A stretch of DNA of 64,000 bases from Betaproteobacteria bacterium HGW-Betaproteobacteria-7 (GCA_002840765.1 PHCE01000016.1:1-64000), one strand, 5' to 3'. Positions 1-8,642 are shown, counted from the stretch's first letter. A program made the numbers and translations. The notes: generated by a model from the sequence alone, not told the origin.

Positions 1-2
1 AC

Positions 3-8
3 CGTCAA
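3..8 (-). promoter_or_regulatory. Possible second (P2-like) -35 element of a leftward operon
   Basis: On the minus strand the last bases before the window edge contain TTGACG, a good -35 hexamer, preceded by an A/T-rich stretch. A matching -10 would lie outside the window. Together with the stronger promoter at 87-114 it would give the tandem arrangement usual for rRNA operons. Only the hexamer is visible, so this is weak on its own. Confidence 0.3.
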
Positions 9-86
9 GCAATTTCGCTTAACTTCTCTCTCTTTCCTCCTCCCCCACAACCGCCGGAAACACCCGCCGCTGCAGAAGAGGTGCGC

Positions 87-114
87 ATTATATAGAGCCA
101 AACGGTGGCGTCAA
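87..114 (-). promoter_or_regulatory. Strong leftward promoter, rRNA P1 type
   Basis: Read on the minus strand there is a -35 TTGACG (109-114), a 16-base spacer and a perfect -10 TATAAT (87-92). A GC-rich discriminator, GCGCACC, follows directly. A 16-base spacer, a consensus -10 and a GC discriminator are hallmarks of stringently controlled rRNA P1 promoters. A T-rich tract upstream of the -35 could act as an UP element. No coding start follows in the remaining 86 bases, so the transcript leads out of the window, most likely into an rRNA operon; that destination is inferred. Confidence 0.6.
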
Positions 115-245
115 GAGGGGCGATCAAAAAAGTTTCCCAATCCCTGACCACCTTTTTCACAACCGCTATCCGCCACGATGCTGCAAATTTATCTGCTAGA
201 CTTTTCGGCCGATCCCTACTGCTTGAGTAGACAAGAACCATCCCA

Positions 246-1532
246 GTGAATATTCACATCAGAACGCATCAACATTCCCTCAAACGTACCCTTTGGCTAA
301 TCCCCAGCCTGGCGGCACTATTAGTTGCCACCGCAATCGCGGTTACGCCGAACAGCGATACACCCAGCAGCAAACTGGTCATCGAGCAACTTGATCTCGA
401 AAGCGCCAAGGCGCTGAGCAACGACGAGTCAACCTATGTGCTCGAAGAACGCGTTCGCGCGGGCGAGACGCTGGGCGGGTTGATGAATCGGCTGGGCATC
501 CGCGACCCAGCAGCGCTCTCCTACCTGCACTCGGCCCCGGAGGCCCGCGCCATTGCCGAACAACTGGCGCCGGGAAAAATGGTCTCAAGTGAGACAACAG
601 CGAATGGCGAACTGCTAAGCCTGCACTTCCCGCTGAATGACCGCCGACAAACTTTGATCATTGAGAAGCTTGATGGCGGACTTCAGGCTCGAACTTCCGC
701 GGAAACCTTCGAAAAAATCGTCATCACCAAGGCCGGGAAAATCAATTCGTCGCTGTTTGCCGCCACCGACGGCATGGACATTCCAGACGCCATCACCATG
801 CAGATGGTCGAAATATTCAGCGGCGATATCGACTTTCACCGGGATCTTCGTAAGGGTGACCGCTTCACGATCAGCTACGAGGTAGACCACAGCCGTGGCC
901 GCCATGCTCAACCAGGAAAAGTCCTTGGCGCCGAATTCATCAATGGCGACAAGGTTTATCGAGCACTGTGGTTTGCCCATGAAGGCGGAGGAGGCTACTA
1001 CACGGATGATGGAAGCCCGTTGAAAAAACCCTTCTTACGCTCGCCACTAGAGTTTTCTCGCGTCACATCGGGCTTCAGCCGTCGCTTTCACCCCATTCTG
1101 AGGGAATGGCGCGCCCACAACGGCGTCGATTACGGAGCCCCGAGCGGCACGAAGGTACGCGCCACCGCTGATGCGACCGTAGAGTTCGCTGGCTCTCAAA
1201 AGGGTTACGGCAACATCGTCATTCTCAAGCATGCCGGCCAGCACACTACGGCCTACGCTCATTTGCGTGGATTTGCCAAGGGGATACGCAAGGGTAGCCG
1301 CGTGGAACAGGGGGAGACGATTGGCTATGTTGGCAGCACCGGCTGGGCAACCGGCCCGCATCTCCATTATGAATTCCGCATCCAGGGCAGGCCAACCAAT
1401 CCACTTACCGTCAAGATGGCTTCCGGGACACCGCTCAACGCGCGGCAACTGCAGACGTTCAGAATGGAAATAGCACCCACCAGCCAGCGCATTGAGGCAT
1501 TTGCCCAGGTCAACACTGCCCTAATAGATTGA
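246..1532 (+). CDS. M23 family LytM-type murein endopeptidase, membrane anchored
   Basis: A 428-residue protein resembling the MepM/NlpD class of zinc murein endopeptidases, which cut peptide cross-links in peptidoglycan. A short basic N-terminus is followed by one hydrophobic segment at about residues 15-35 (signal anchor). A LysM/OapA-like region follows (about 60-110), and the peptidase domain lies at about 275-400. The domain shows the zinc pattern H-N-G-V-D-Y and the paired histidines in G-P-H-L-H-Y-E, so it looks active. The start is a GTG with only a poor ribosome site. The gene stands alone, convergent with erpA; a divergent leftward rrn-type promoter lies upstream. The exact cleavage specificity cannot be told from sequence. 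Confidence 0.9.
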   Translation: MNIHIRTHQHSLKRTLWLIPSLAALLVATAIAVTPNSDTPSSKLVIEQLDLESAKALSNDESTYVLEERVRAGETLGGLMNRLGIRDPAALSYLHSAPEARAIAEQLAPGKMVSSETTANGELLSLHFPLNDRRQTLIIEKLDGGLQARTSAETFEKIVITKAGKINSSLFAATDGMDIPDAITMQMVEIFSGDIDFHRDLRKGDRFTISYEVDHSRGRHAQPGKVLGAEFINGDKVYRALWFAHEGGGGYYTDDGSPLKKPFLRSPLEFSRVTSGFSRRFHPILREWRAHNGVDYGAPSGTKVRATADATVEFAGSQKGYGNIVILKHAGQHTTAYAHLRGFAKGIRKGSRVEQGETIGYVGSTGWATGPHLHYEFRIQGRPTNPLTVKMASGTPLNARQLQTFRMEIAPTSQRIEAFAQVNTALID

Positions 1533-1550
1533 CCCAGCGCAATCGTTCAG

Positions 1551-1583
1551 TCCAGAAAAGCGGAGAGAAACCGCTTTTCTGGA
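1551..1583. terminator. Hairpin between convergent M23 peptidase and erpA
   Basis: A perfect 13-base-pair inverted repeat (TCCAGAAAAGCGG and its complement, 7-base loop) fills the short gap between the two convergent stops. The stem itself carries A and T runs, so it can act from either side, though no separate T tail follows. Probably a bidirectional terminator. Confidence 0.6.
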
Positions 1584-1591
1584 TAACCAAA

Positions 1592-1942
1592 TCAGGCTGA
1601 GAACGATGAGCCACAACCGCAGGTAGAGGTCGCATTCGGATTCCGGATGACAAATTGCGAGCCTTCCAGACCTTCCGAATAGTCGATTTCGGCGCCCACC
1701 AGGTACTGATAGCTCATCGGATCGATGAGCAAGGTCACACCAGCCTTTTCCAAGGTAGTGTCGTCATCATTGACCTCTTCATCGAAGGTGAACCCGTACT
1801 GAAAACCGGAACAACCGCCGCCGGTGACAAAGACCCGCAACTTGAGTCCCGGATTACCCTCTTCCTCAATCAGTTCTTTCACTTTTGCCGCGGCACTATC
1901 GGTGAAGAGAAGCGGAGAAGCGAGTTCGGTTGCTGCATTCAT
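1592..1942 (-). CDS. erpA: Iron-sulfur cluster insertion protein ErpA (A-type carrier)
   Basis: A 116-residue A-type carrier that delivers Fe-S clusters to apoproteins such as those of isoprenoid synthesis and respiration. The three cluster-binding cysteines are present: Cys44 in G-G-G-C-S-G-F and Cys108/Cys110 in the C-terminal T-C-G-C-G-S motif. The chosen ATG at 1942 has an AGGAG ribosome site; an upstream ATG that would add 15 residues has none. The length matches ErpA from other proteobacteria. IscA is a close relative, but the N-terminal region and a location outside an isc cluster favour ErpA. It lies downstream of the bactofilin gene on the same strand. Confidence 0.93.
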   Translation of the reverse strand: MNAATELASPLLFTDSAAAKVKELIEEEGNPGLKLRVFVTGGGCSGFQYGFTFDEEVNDDDTTLEKAGVTLLIDPMSYQYLVGAEIDYSEGLEGSQFVIRNPNATSTCGCGSSFSA

Positions 1943-2004
1943 GGGAAAGCTCCTGAAAAAATCGTGTCGGATTATGCAAGTCCGCAACTAGGCGGTCAAT
2001 GAAC

Positions 2005-2406
2005 TTAGTTCGAGGCTGCCAGCTTTAGTTCCACCGCGCGGCCATCCGCATGCAGCATGCGCCCTTCGACGACGGCCCCCTGATGCATTTCGATCATCGT
2101 GTATTCGACGTCACCGATAATTCTCGCTTTGGACTGGATTTCCAAGGATTCGATGACACTTACTGGCCCAACCACGGTGCCATTGGTAACTAGATGCGCA
2201 ACGCGTATCGCGCCTTCAACCCGAGAATGTTCACTCAATACCAGCGTGGATGAGGAAGCACCCTCCGCGGCTTCAACACTACCGAGGACCTCGCCGTCGA
2301 TTCGCAGACCACCGGAAAAGCGGATGCTGCCCTCAACCCGCGTCCCCGCACCTATCAGGCTATCGATCCGCCCCTGGGGCACGCCTCCGGTCTTCTTTCC
2401 GAACAT
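2005..2406 (-). CDS. Bactofilin (polymer-forming cytoskeletal protein)
   Basis: A 133-residue protein of the bactofilin (DUF583) family. The core, at about residues 15-115, is a run of short beta-helix repeats with recurring G-x-[hydrophobic]-x-G/A patterns. Bactofilins self-assemble into nucleotide-independent filaments at the inner membrane and often localise cell-wall enzymes. The N-terminal M-F-G-K-K may help membrane association. A strong TAGGAGG ribosome site overlaps the stop of the upstream membrane/coiled-coil gene, so the two are translated from one message. Bactofilin genes are often found beside M23 peptidase genes; one lies 470 bases away here, on the opposite strand. Confidence 0.88.
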   Translation of the reverse strand: MFGKKTGGVPQGRIDSLIGAGTRVEGSIRFSGGLRIDGEVLGSVEAAEGASSSTLVLSEHSRVEGAIRVAHLVTNGTVVGPVSVIESLEIQSKARIIGDVEYTMIEMHQGAVVEGRMLHADGRAVELKLAASN

Positions 2407-2415
2407 CGGTTCCTC

Positions 2416-3150
2416 CTAAAGTTGAGCTGACTGCCGGCCTAACAGTGTAGCACCCTGAAATATTCGTGCCTCAACCGACTTAAGCTGCGCCCCTTCCGGC
2501 AGTTGGAAGCGCCCTTCACGACGCAGGAAATGCTTCAGGCTGACCAGGTAATCGGAGGCAGCCTCGGCCTTGCCCGGCAACAGCAATTGCTCAACTCTCC
2601 CGGCAAGGAGATAGTCGACAACCAACTGCAGATGCCCGGAGAACTCAGGTTTACTCCGACTGGGCTGATAGGCAACGAGCAATCGATAGCGGTAACGCCC
2701 GCCCTCATCCGCGATTAACCGCAGCCCCTCCAGTCGCAAGACATCCTCGTCACCAACAACGGGAATCAGGCGCTCGAAGAGCAACATATCCTCTTTCAGG
2801 GCCGCATTCTCCTGCTCAAGATCCTTGATCCGCGAAAGCAGATTGCGTTGCGCCGCCCGCTCGATACTCATCGCATTTTGACCGGTACCGGCGGTCGACC
2901 GGAGTAGATCGAGTTCCTCCTGCTGCGTCAGGAAACGAGCCCGAATCTCCTGCAATTCCCGCCCCACTTCCCCCACTTGGTTTCGCTGCAAAAACATCCA
3001 ACCAAGCAAGGCAAAGAGGAAAAACAGTAACAGAATCGGTAAAGCAAGCCACTGCCAAGGCAACTGGCTACGCACAACGACCCTTGGGGCGGCGATACCA
3101 AAACGATTCCGGAACTTGCGAAGTCGCAAACTAACAGCAGGCGTGGGCAT
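2416..3150 (-). CDS. Membrane-anchored coiled-coil protein of unknown function (DUF6776-like)
   Basis: A 244-residue protein with a basic cytoplasmic N-terminus and one transmembrane segment at about residues 33-54 rich in Leu and Phe. A charged coiled coil follows at about 58-125, and a mixed alpha/beta C-terminal domain at about 130-240 faces the periplasm. I recognise the general type, which occurs upstream of bactofilin genes in betaproteobacteria, but not a biochemical function. Its stop overlaps the bactofilin ribosome site, and the pairing suggests a membrane partner or anchor for the bactofilin filament. That role is inference. Confidence 0.75.
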   Translation of the reverse strand: MPTPAVSLRLRKFRNRFGIAAPRVVVRSQLPWQWLALPILLLFFLFALLGWMFLQRNQVGEVGRELQEIRARFLTQQEELDLLRSTAGTGQNAMSIERAAQRNLLSRIKDLEQENAALKEDMLLFERLIPVVGDEDVLRLEGLRLIADEGGRYRYRLLVAYQPSRSKPEFSGHLQLVVDYLLAGRVEQLLLPGKAEAASDYLVSLKHFLRREGRFQLPEGAQLKSVEARIFQGATLLGRQSAQL

Positions 3151-3272
3151 ATTGACTAGACGATGCGGTCATCTTTTCTTCCTTTTGCCAACAAAAACGC
3201 GCTCCAGGCGCCGAAAAGAGCCAAACGACAGAGTGCGTACCCCCCTGCCCCGGCAAGGGGGCATGATAGCGG

Positions 3273-3307
3273 AAAAAACAAAAAGGCCGCCCTTGGGCGA
3301 CCTTTTT
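3273..3307 (-). terminator. Intrinsic terminator of rplM-rpsI
   Basis: On the minus strand a stem of about 13 base pairs (GGTCGCCC paired with GGGCGGCC, flanked by A and T runs) has a 2-base loop and is followed by six Ts. It starts 16 bases beyond the rpsI stop. Canonical rho-independent terminator. The rest of the gap up to the next gene (3151-3272) holds only a GC-rich imperfect hairpin near 3240. Confidence 0.88.
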
Positions 3308-3323
3308 GACAAAGCGCGAATGA

Positions 3324-3716
3324 TCAACGCTTGGAGAACTGCTTGCGGCGACGCGCCTTGTGGAAGCCAACCTTTTTGCGCTCAACCTCGCGGGCATCAC
3401 GCGTCACAAAACCGGCCTTGGACAATGCGGGCTTGAGACCTGCATCATATTCGATCAGGGCGCGCGTGATGCCATGGCGAACAGCACCCGCCTGACCCGA
3501 CTCGCCACCACCAGTGACGTTAACCTTGATATCGAAACCCGACAGCTGGGAAACCAGTTCCAGCGGCTGACGGACGATCATGCGACCCGTTTCGCGAGAA
3601 AAGAACTGATCAATCGGCTTGCCATTGACAACGATGGCACCCGAACCGCGCTTCATGAAAACACGGGCAACGGCGCTCTTGCGACGACCGGTACCGTAGA
3701 AATAACTTTCAGCCAT
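3324..3716 (-). CDS. rpsI: 30S ribosomal protein S9
   Basis: A 130-residue S9 protein of full length. It opens with the family signature [13 protein letters not shown]. Its very basic tail ends in K-R-R-K-Q-F-S-K-R, which reaches the decoding centre and contacts P-site tRNA. It lies 9 bases after rplM, the near-universal bacterial order, and ends in an intrinsic terminator. Confidence 0.98.
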   Translation of the reverse strand: MAESYFYGTGRRKSAVARVFMKRGSGAIVVNGKPIDQFFSRETGRMIVRQPLELVSQLSGFDIKVNVTGGGESGQAGAVRHGITRALIEYDAGLKPALSKAGFVTRDAREVERKKVGFHKARRRKQFSKR

Positions 3717-3725
3717 GATGACCCC

Positions 3726-4154
3726 TTAGATTTCCAGAGCCTTCGGCTGCTGGGCAGTGTGAGGATGCTGGTCGCCAGCGTAGCACTTAAGCTTCTTCAG
3801 CATGGCGTAGCCCAACGGCCCCTTCGGCAGCATACCCTTGACGGCGGTTTCCAGAGCACGGCCCGGGAAACGTTGCTGCATCTTCTTGAAGTTGGTTTCT
3901 TTGATACCACCTGGGTAACCAGTATGACGATAGTACTTCTTGTCGTCAGCCTTATTACCGGTAACAGTGACCTTATCGACGTTGGTCACGACGATAAAAT
4001 CGCCAGTATCAACGTGCGGCGTGTAGATAGCCTTGTGCTTGCCACGGAGGCGACGAGCAATTTCGGTAGCGAGGCGGCCGAGCACCTTGTCTGTGGCGTC
4101 TACCACAAACCACTCGCGCTTCACCTCATGTGGCTTGGCGGAAAACGTTTTCAT
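3726..4154 (-). CDS. rplM: 50S ribosomal protein L13
   Basis: A 142-residue L13, the normal length. L13 binds 23S rRNA early in large-subunit assembly. The sequence shows the family stretch [17 protein letters not shown] and the central H-V-D-T-G-D. It is the first gene of the rplM-rpsI operon; a promoter with consensus-like elements lies at 4204-4233, leaving a leader of about 45 bases. Confidence 0.98.
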   Translation of the reverse strand: MKTFSAKPHEVKREWFVVDATDKVLGRLATEIARRLRGKHKAIYTPHVDTGDFIVVTNVDKVTVTGNKADDKKYYRHTGYPGGIKETNFKKMQQRFPGRALETAVKGMLPKGPLGYAMLKKLKCYAGDQHPHTAQQPKALEI

Positions 4155-4203
4155 GTGTGTGCCGTCCTGAAAAAATATGGGCGCGGATTGGAGAAAGGCG
4201 CGG

Positions 4204-4233
4204 ATTCTAGTTGACCCACCAGCGCACTGTCAA
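4204..4233 (-). promoter_or_regulatory. Probable promoter of rplM-rpsI
   Basis: On the minus strand a perfect -35 TTGACA (4228-4233) and a -10 TAGAAT (4204-4209) are separated by 18 bases. The start would fall about 45 bases before the rplM ATG. Position and quality fit the ribosomal protein operon. Confidence 0.7.
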
Positions 4234-4265
4234 TGACTTTCTCCGCTTCCAGGCCATTGGTAGAC

Positions 4266-4294
4266 AAAAAAAACGCGGCTCGCTGAGCCGCGTT
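4266..4294 (-). terminator. Intrinsic terminator of the candidate small RNA
   Basis: On the minus strand a perfect 10-base-pair stem (AACGCGGCTC with its complement) has a 3-base loop and is followed by an unbroken run of eight Ts. No coding gene on this strand ends here. It lies upstream of the rplM promoter, so it must end a separate short transcript starting between here and the OsmC-like gene. Confidence 0.88.
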
Positions 4295-4377
4295 AAATCC
4301 ACACCAAAGGAGGAGGGTGGAGGAGACAAATCTGAACCGGAAACTTATCGCTATTAAGTCACCGCGGTTCGTACGGT
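4266..4377 (-). ncRNA. Candidate trans-acting sRNA with two anti-Shine-Dalgarno motifs
   Basis: About 110 nucleotides between a well-formed promoter (4382-4410) and an intrinsic terminator. Three elements are visible on the minus strand. First, a 5' stem-loop (4334-4370) closes with GAACCG/CGGTTC, with an inner ACTTA/TAAGT helix and loop ATAGCGA. Next comes an unpaired TCTCCTCC segment. Then a small hairpin (4299-4320, CCAC/GTGG stem) displays CCTCCTCC in its loop, followed by the terminator stem. CUCCUCC motifs complement the Shine-Dalgarno sequence; such loops are known in Rhodobacter and rhizobial sRNAs and in the Neisseria sibling sRNAs. An overlapping 76-codon frame crosses the terminator and looks spurious. 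The function is inferred. Confidence 0.68.
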
Positions 4378-4381
4378 TCAC

Positions 4382-4410
4382 ATTATGCCGAAAGGCGCCC
4401 CCCTCCGCAA
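4382..4410 (-). promoter_or_regulatory. Promoter of the candidate sRNA
   Basis: On the minus strand a -35 TTGCGG (4405-4410) and a -10 CATAAT (4382-4387) are separated by exactly 17 bases. The predicted start is near 4375-4377. The next 30 bases upstream contain a partly symmetrical TGCGCCGCA element that could be an operator; no known regulator site was recognised. Confidence 0.62.
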
Positions 4411-4440
4411 GAAATATTTGTGCGCCGCACCATCAAATGA

Positions 4441-4650
4441 AAAATGGACGGATAACATTAATAGATGTATTCGACGTTACGGTTTATTAACGACTTAATG
4501 CTATTTTGTTTAACGACTTTTGCATTGATCAACACAAAAAACCTACAACGAAAGCAACCTGTAACTGGCGGCCAATATTGCACCGCACAAATATGCGAGA
4601 ACCAGCCCGAGAACATCCTTTCCGCCGGCAATCCGCTAAAATTCGGCAAC
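4441..4650. other. A/T-rich intergenic stretch with a short direct repeat
   Basis: Between the sRNA promoter and the OsmC-like gene lies a stretch clearly richer in A and T than its surroundings. TTAACGACTT occurs twice about 20 bases apart (near 4487 and 4511). No convincing reading frame is present. It probably holds the regulatory sites of the two divergent transcripts. Confidence 0.4.
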
Positions 4651-4668
4651 AATTAAGGAGTTGTCAAT

Positions 4669-5097
4669 ATGGAATGTATCGTCAGATGGGCCGGCAATGA
4701 CTCTGGAATGAGCTTCATTGCCGAAACCGGCAGCGGCCACGCCGTGGTCATGGATGGCGCTCCTGAGGCAGGCGGACGCAATCTGGGTCCGCGCCCGATG
4801 GAAATGGTTCTCGCCGGAACGGGCGGCTGCAGCGCATTCGACGTGGTGATGATCCTGAAAAAGGGACGCCAGGCGGTCACTGCTTGCGACGTTTCCCTGC
4901 AGGCCGAACGCGCCGATAGCGACCCCAAGGTATTCACCAAGATTCACCTGCACTATCGTGTCAAAGGCAGGAGCCTCAAGTCGGAGGCGGTCGCCCGCGC
5001 CATCGAGCTGTCGAAGGAAAAATACTGCTCAGCCTCGATAATGATCGGCAAGACCGCCGAGATCACCTACGACTTTGAAATTATCGAAGAAGCCTGA
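4669..5097 (+). CDS. OsmC/Ohr family protein, YhfA-like
   Basis: A 142-residue member of the OsmC superfamily, small cytoplasmic dimers with two cysteines, several of which reduce organic hydroperoxides. Both expected cysteines are present, Cys54 in G-T-G-G-C-S-A-F-D-V and Cys120 in K-Y-C-S-A-S. The short length and the P-R-P-M-E-M-V-L motif fit the YhfA branch, whose physiological role is not settled. The ATG is preceded by AAGGAG. Divergent from the candidate sRNA and convergent with coq7. Not Ohr itself, which has a distinct N-terminus. Confidence 0.85.
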   Translation: MECIVRWAGNDSGMSFIAETGSGHAVVMDGAPEAGGRNLGPRPMEMVLAGTGGCSAFDVVMILKKGRQAVTACDVSLQAERADSDPKVFTKIHLHYRVKGRSLKSEAVARAIELSKEKYCSASIMIGKTAEITYDFEIIEEA

Positions 5098-5103
5098 TCT
5101 CCG

Positions 5104-5727
5104 TTAGAGACGATAGGCAAGACTGGTCATCACTCTGGCCGAAGCTTTCATGGCCAGCTTCACCACCGCCGGCAACTCGGCGGCTCCATGCGCCAAAGCC
5201 ATTTCGGCATGGCGCATTTCATCAACGCGCATTTGGTCGACAATGGCTCTGGAACGAACGTCTTCGGCCGGCAAGGCCTCCAGATGACCATCCAGGTGCG
5301 CCTCCACCTGACGTTCAGTTTCCGCGAGAAACCCCAGGTTCCACTTGTCACCGCAGGCGCCGGCAAACAGTCCGAGTGCCAGCGCCCCCGAATACCACAA
5401 GGGATTGAGCAGGCTCTTTCGCCCCCCTAACTCAACGATTCGCTGCTCCGTCCACGCCAGATGCTCGGTTTCCTCTTCGGCCGCAACGCGCAACGCCCGC
5501 CGAACACTGTCATCGCGGGACGTTAGTGCCTGCCCCTGATAAAGTGCCTGAGCACATATCTCGCCGCAGTGATTAACCCGCATCAGACCGGCCACCACTC
5601 GCCGTTGCTCGGCATCCAGATGCGCATCCGGCAAGAGGGCACCGGGAACGGGTCGCACACTGCGGGCCGGGGCGCAGATGGCGCGTAACGCACGATCCAG
5701 TTCGACAATTGCCTGATCTATCGACAT
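5104..5727 (-). CDS. coq7: Demethoxyubiquinone hydroxylase Coq7
   Basis: A 207-residue di-iron monooxygenase of the ferritin-like fold that adds the last ring hydroxyl in ubiquinone synthesis. The di-iron ligands are visible as M-R-V-N-H-C-G-E-I-C-A-Q-A, then E-E-E-T-E-H-L-A-W, and near the C-terminus M-R-V-D-E-M-R-H-A-E-M-A. The ATG at 5727 is chosen because the protein then begins in the conserved Coq7 N-terminal helix; a frame 90 codons longer has no family similarity and would overlap the CNP1-like gene. It follows that gene by 10 bases on the same strand. Confidence 0.93.
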   Translation of the reverse strand: MSIDQAIVELDRALRAICAPARSVRPVPGALLPDAHLDAEQRRVVAGLMRVNHCGEICAQALYQGQALTSRDDSVRRALRVAAEEETEHLAWTEQRIVELGGRKSLLNPLWYSGALALGLFAGACGDKWNLGFLAETERQVEAHLDGHLEALPAEDVRSRAIVDQMRVDEMRHAEMALAHGAAELPAVVKLAMKASARVMTSLAYRL

Positions 5728-5737
5728 CCAACCTACC

Positions 5738-6253
5738 TCACGGATTTGCTTGAAGTGTGGCCGGCCGCTTAAAGACATTCCGCAATTCACCAACGTTGCT
5801 GACAATGACACCACCCGGGCAGAAATAATCGAGAAACAGTACCGCACGATGGCGATTGACCGCCGCTTCGCGTACCGGAGACCAGCTATCGCTGCGCGCC
5901 TTCGACCAGCTTCCATCAGTGCGCCCGGAAGCGTAAATCCGCCACTCACGGGTTTCGCAGCGCATGCCTTCAAAACTGACATTGCGCGCCCCACCATGGG
6001 TCAGCACCACCAGGACATAACGGACGACGCCATCAGCACCGATGCTCAACGTCGACGTATCGACAAAGAAGCGGTTTTCTGCAACCGCACTGACATAAAA
6101 CTCACGCAAAGCGCCGTCCACCGGAGCGGTCGGAAAGGCGGCCTCAACCTCCCGCCACGCCTGACGAGTGTAGTCCTCCTCGCCATCGGCAATGACGCCA
6201 TTGCTCATGAGGAACACCAGGATTGCCAGCAGACTTCGCCGAAAATTGAACAC
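5738..6253 (-). CDS. CNP1-like family protein, exported
   Basis: A 171-residue protein of the CNP1-like family (named after a conserved neisserial protein), function unknown. The GTG start at 6253 has an AAGGAG site and yields an N-terminal signal sequence ([13 protein letters not shown]) with likely cleavage after V-I-A, so the product is probably periplasmic. The mature part contains [12 protein letters not shown], typical of the family. Its ribosome site lies within the end of rppH, so rppH, this gene and coq7 form a leftward operon. Confidence 0.8.
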   Translation of the reverse strand: MFNFRRSLLAILVFLMSNGVIADGEEDYTRQAWREVEAAFPTAPVDGALREFYVSAVAENRFFVDTSTLSIGADGVVRYVLVVLTHGGARNVSFEGMRCETREWRIYASGRTDGSWSKARSDSWSPVREAAVNRHRAVLFLDYFCPGGVIVSNVGELRNVFKRPATLQANP

Positions 6254-6257
6254 GAAT

Positions 6258-6800
6258 CTATTCTCCTTCGCCCTTATCCACCAGCTCGGTGACCACGGGA
6301 CCCCCTCGCCGGTGCCGGCTCCGCCGATCAGTATCAAGAAAGCGGTTCAACTCGCTCAACGCCTGTTCGTAGACGCCTCGCTTGAACTCGATGACCGAAT
6401 CCAGAGGCACCCAGTAATCATTCCAGCGCCAGGCGTCGAATTCCGGCTTATTGGTCGCCCGCAGGCTGACATCGTTATCGCGTCCGACGAGACGCAGGAG
6501 GAACCAGATCTGTTTTTGTCCCTTGTAGGACCCGCGCCATTCGCGCTTGATCCAGTGTGTCGGCACTTCATAACGCAACCAACCCTTGGTTCGCCCGAGA
6601 ATACGCACGTGCTCCGGGAGGAGCCCGACCTCTTCATACAGTTCACGATACATGGCCTCTTCTGGCGATTCGCCGCGCTTGATGCCACCTTGTGGAAACT
6701 GCCAAGAATGCTCCCGTATGCGCTTACCCCAGAAAACCTCGTTTTTGGCGTTACAAAGAATGATGCCGACGTTCGGGCGATAGCCTTCACGGTCGAGCAT
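6258..6800 (-). CDS. rppH: RNA pyrophosphohydrolase RppH
   Basis: A 180-residue Nudix hydrolase that removes pyrophosphate from the 5' end of primary transcripts and so triggers RNase E decay. The Nudix box is complete at about residues 38-60 (G-G-I-K-R-G-E then R-E-L-Y-E-E-V-G-L). The opening [10 protein letters not shown] and the S-W-Q-F-P-Q-G-G stretch are RppH-specific. It is divergent from proS, as in many betaproteobacteria. Length is slightly above the E. coli protein. Confidence 0.95.
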   Translation of the reverse strand: MLDREGYRPNVGIILCNAKNEVFWGKRIREHSWQFPQGGIKRGESPEEAMYRELYEEVGLLPEHVRILGRTKGWLRYEVPTHWIKREWRGSYKGQKQIWFLLRLVGRDNDVSLRATNKPEFDAWRWNDYWVPLDSVIEFKRGVYEQALSELNRFLDTDRRSRHRRGGPVVTELVDKGEGE

Positions 6801-6911
6801 GAGAATCCTGCAAAATTAAAAGTTGCCCCGATTCTTTCACAAAGGCTGCCTGGGTGCAAAGCACGCCCTCCGTGTAAAATGCCCTTTTTGCAACGAATTC
6901 AAGAGCATCCC

Positions 6912-8642
6912 ATGCGCACTTCGCAGTTCTTTTTCACCACACTCAAGGAAGCCCCGGCAGACGCCGAAGTCATCAGCCAGAAAATGATGCTGCGCGCCGG
7001 TTACATCAAGCGTGCCGCGGCCGGCATCTATACATGGATGCCACTGGGACTGCGGGTACTGCGCAAGGTCGAGAACATCGTCCGCGAGGAAATGGACCGC
7101 GCCGGCGCCCTCGAGTTGCTGATGCCGGCGGTGCAACCGGCCGAACTCTGGCAGGAATCCGGCCGTTGGGAGCAATACGGCCCTGAACTGCTGCGTTTCA
7201 AGGATCGCCACCAGCGCGAGTTCGTCATCGGCCCAACGCACGAGGAAGTCATCACCGACGCCGTCCGCCGCGACGTCAAGAGCTATCGCCAGCTGCCGAT
7301 CCACCTGTACCAGATCCAGACCAAGTTCCGCGACGAGATTCGCCCACGCTTCGGCGTCATGCGCGGCCGCGAATTCCTGATGAAGGACGGTTACTCTTTC
7401 CACACCTCTTTTGAAGATCTGCAGCGCGAATACGGCAACATGTACGCGACTTACAGCCGTATCTTCACCCGCCTCGGTCTGAAGTTCCGTGCCGTGGCGG
7501 CCGATACCGGCTCGATCGGCGGCACCGGCTCGCACGAATTCCACGTCCTGGCCGACTCCGGCGAGGACGATATCGCCTATTGCCCGAACTCGGATTACGC
7601 TGCCAACGTAGAGCTCGCCGAAGCGGTCGCTCCCGCTGCGCCTCGCGCCGCCGCCAGCACCACCATGGGAAAGGTGTCCACGCCAGGCAAGATGGCCTGT
7701 GCCGATGTCGCCGAATTCCTCGGCATCGGACTGGAGCGCATCGTCAAGTCGATTGCCGTGGTCAGCGAGAAGGAAGACGGCAGCAAGACCTTCGCCCTCC
7801 TGCTCCTGCGTGGCGACCACGAACTGAACGAAATCAAGGCCAGCAAGATTCCCGCCCTCTCCCCGTTCCGCTTCGCCACCGAAGTTGAGGTTGAAGACAA
7901 CCTTGGCTGCAAACCTGGTTATATCGGCCCGGTGGCGCTTCAGGGCAAGAGCGTTAAGGTCGTCGCCGACCGCAGCGTCGCCACCATGAGCGACTTTGTC
8001 TGCGGCGCCAACGAAGCCGGCTTTCACCTGCGCGGTATCAATTTCGGCCGCGACCTGCCGGAACCTGAAGTCGCCGATCTGCGCAATGTTGTTGCCGGCG
8101 ATCCGTCGCCAGATGGCCAGGGGCAACTGGATATCCTGCGCGGCATCGAAGTCGGCCACATTTTCCAGTTGCGTCAGAAATATGCCGCCGCACTGAACTG
8201 CGCCTACCTCGACGAGAACGGCAAGAGCCAGATCATGGAGATGGGCTGCTACGGCATCGGTGTTTCGCGCATCGTCGGCGCCGCCATCGAGCAGGGTAAT
8301 GACGATCGCGGCATCGTCCTGCCGGCGGCCATCGCCCCCTTTGCGGTTTGTATCGTACCGATGGCTTACCACAAGAGTGAAGCGGTCAAGGCGGAAGCAG
8401 ATCGATTGTATGGCGAACTCAAGGCGGCCGGCATTGATGCCATCCTTGATGACCGCAACGAACGCCCCGGCGTCATGTTTGCCGACATGGAACTGATCGG
8501 CATTCCGCATCGCGTGGTGATCGGCGAGCGTGGACTAAAGGATGGCCAAGTCGAATACAAGGGCCGTCGGGATGCCGAGGCGACGATGATCGCCAGCGGC
8601 GATATCCTGACTTTCCTGCAAGAGAAGCTGTGCGCCGACTGA
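6912..8642 (+). CDS. proS: Prolyl-tRNA synthetase, bacterial type
   Basis: A 576-residue class II synthetase that charges tRNA-Pro. Motif 2 is seen at about residues 138-165 ([12 protein letters not shown], then [10 protein letters not shown]). Motif 3 is [10 protein letters not shown]. Between them lies the insertion domain that edits Ala-tRNA-Pro (about 220-400), and the anticodon-binding domain closes the protein (about 465-576). The ATG at 6912 is chosen because the family starts M-R-x-S-x-F; the frame extends far upstream but that part is antisense to rppH. Confidence 0.97.
   Translation: MRTSQFFFTTLKEAPADAEVISQKMMLRAGYIKRAAAGIYTWMPLGLRVLRKVENIVREEMDRAGALELLMPAVQPAELWQESGRWEQYGPELLRFKDRHQREFVIGPTHEEVITDAVRRDVKSYRQLPIHLYQIQTKFRDEIRPRFGVMRGREFLMKDGYSFHTSFEDLQREYGNMYATYSRIFTRLGLKFRAVAADTGSIGGTGSHEFHVLADSGEDDIAYCPNSDYAANVELAEAVAPAAPRAAASTTMGKVSTPGKMACADVAEFLGIGLERIVKSIAVVSEKEDGSKTFALLLLRGDHELNEIKASKIPALSPFRFATEVEVEDNLGCKPGYIGPVALQGKSVKVVADRSVATMSDFVCGANEAGFHLRGINFGRDLPEPEVADLRNVVAGDPSPDGQGQLDILRGIEVGHIFQLRQKYAAALNCAYLDENGKSQIMEMGCYGIGVSRIVGAAIEQGNDDRGIVLPAAIAPFAVCIVPMAYHKSEAVKAEADRLYGELKAAGIDAILDDRNERPGVMFADMELIGIPHRVVIGERGLKDGQVEYKGRRDAEATMIASGDILTFLQEKLCAD

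Noticed and set aside
5..241. 78-codon frame on the minus strand at the left edge
   Set aside because: It runs through the rrn-type promoter, has a low-complexity glycine tail and no ribosome site.
4151..4381. 76-codon frame overlapping the candidate sRNA
   Set aside because: It starts before the predicted transcription start, crosses the intrinsic terminator and the rplM promoter, and has no ribosome site.
6837..8510. 557-codon open frame antisense to proS
   Set aside because: Shadow of proS; low-complexity translation with no domain.
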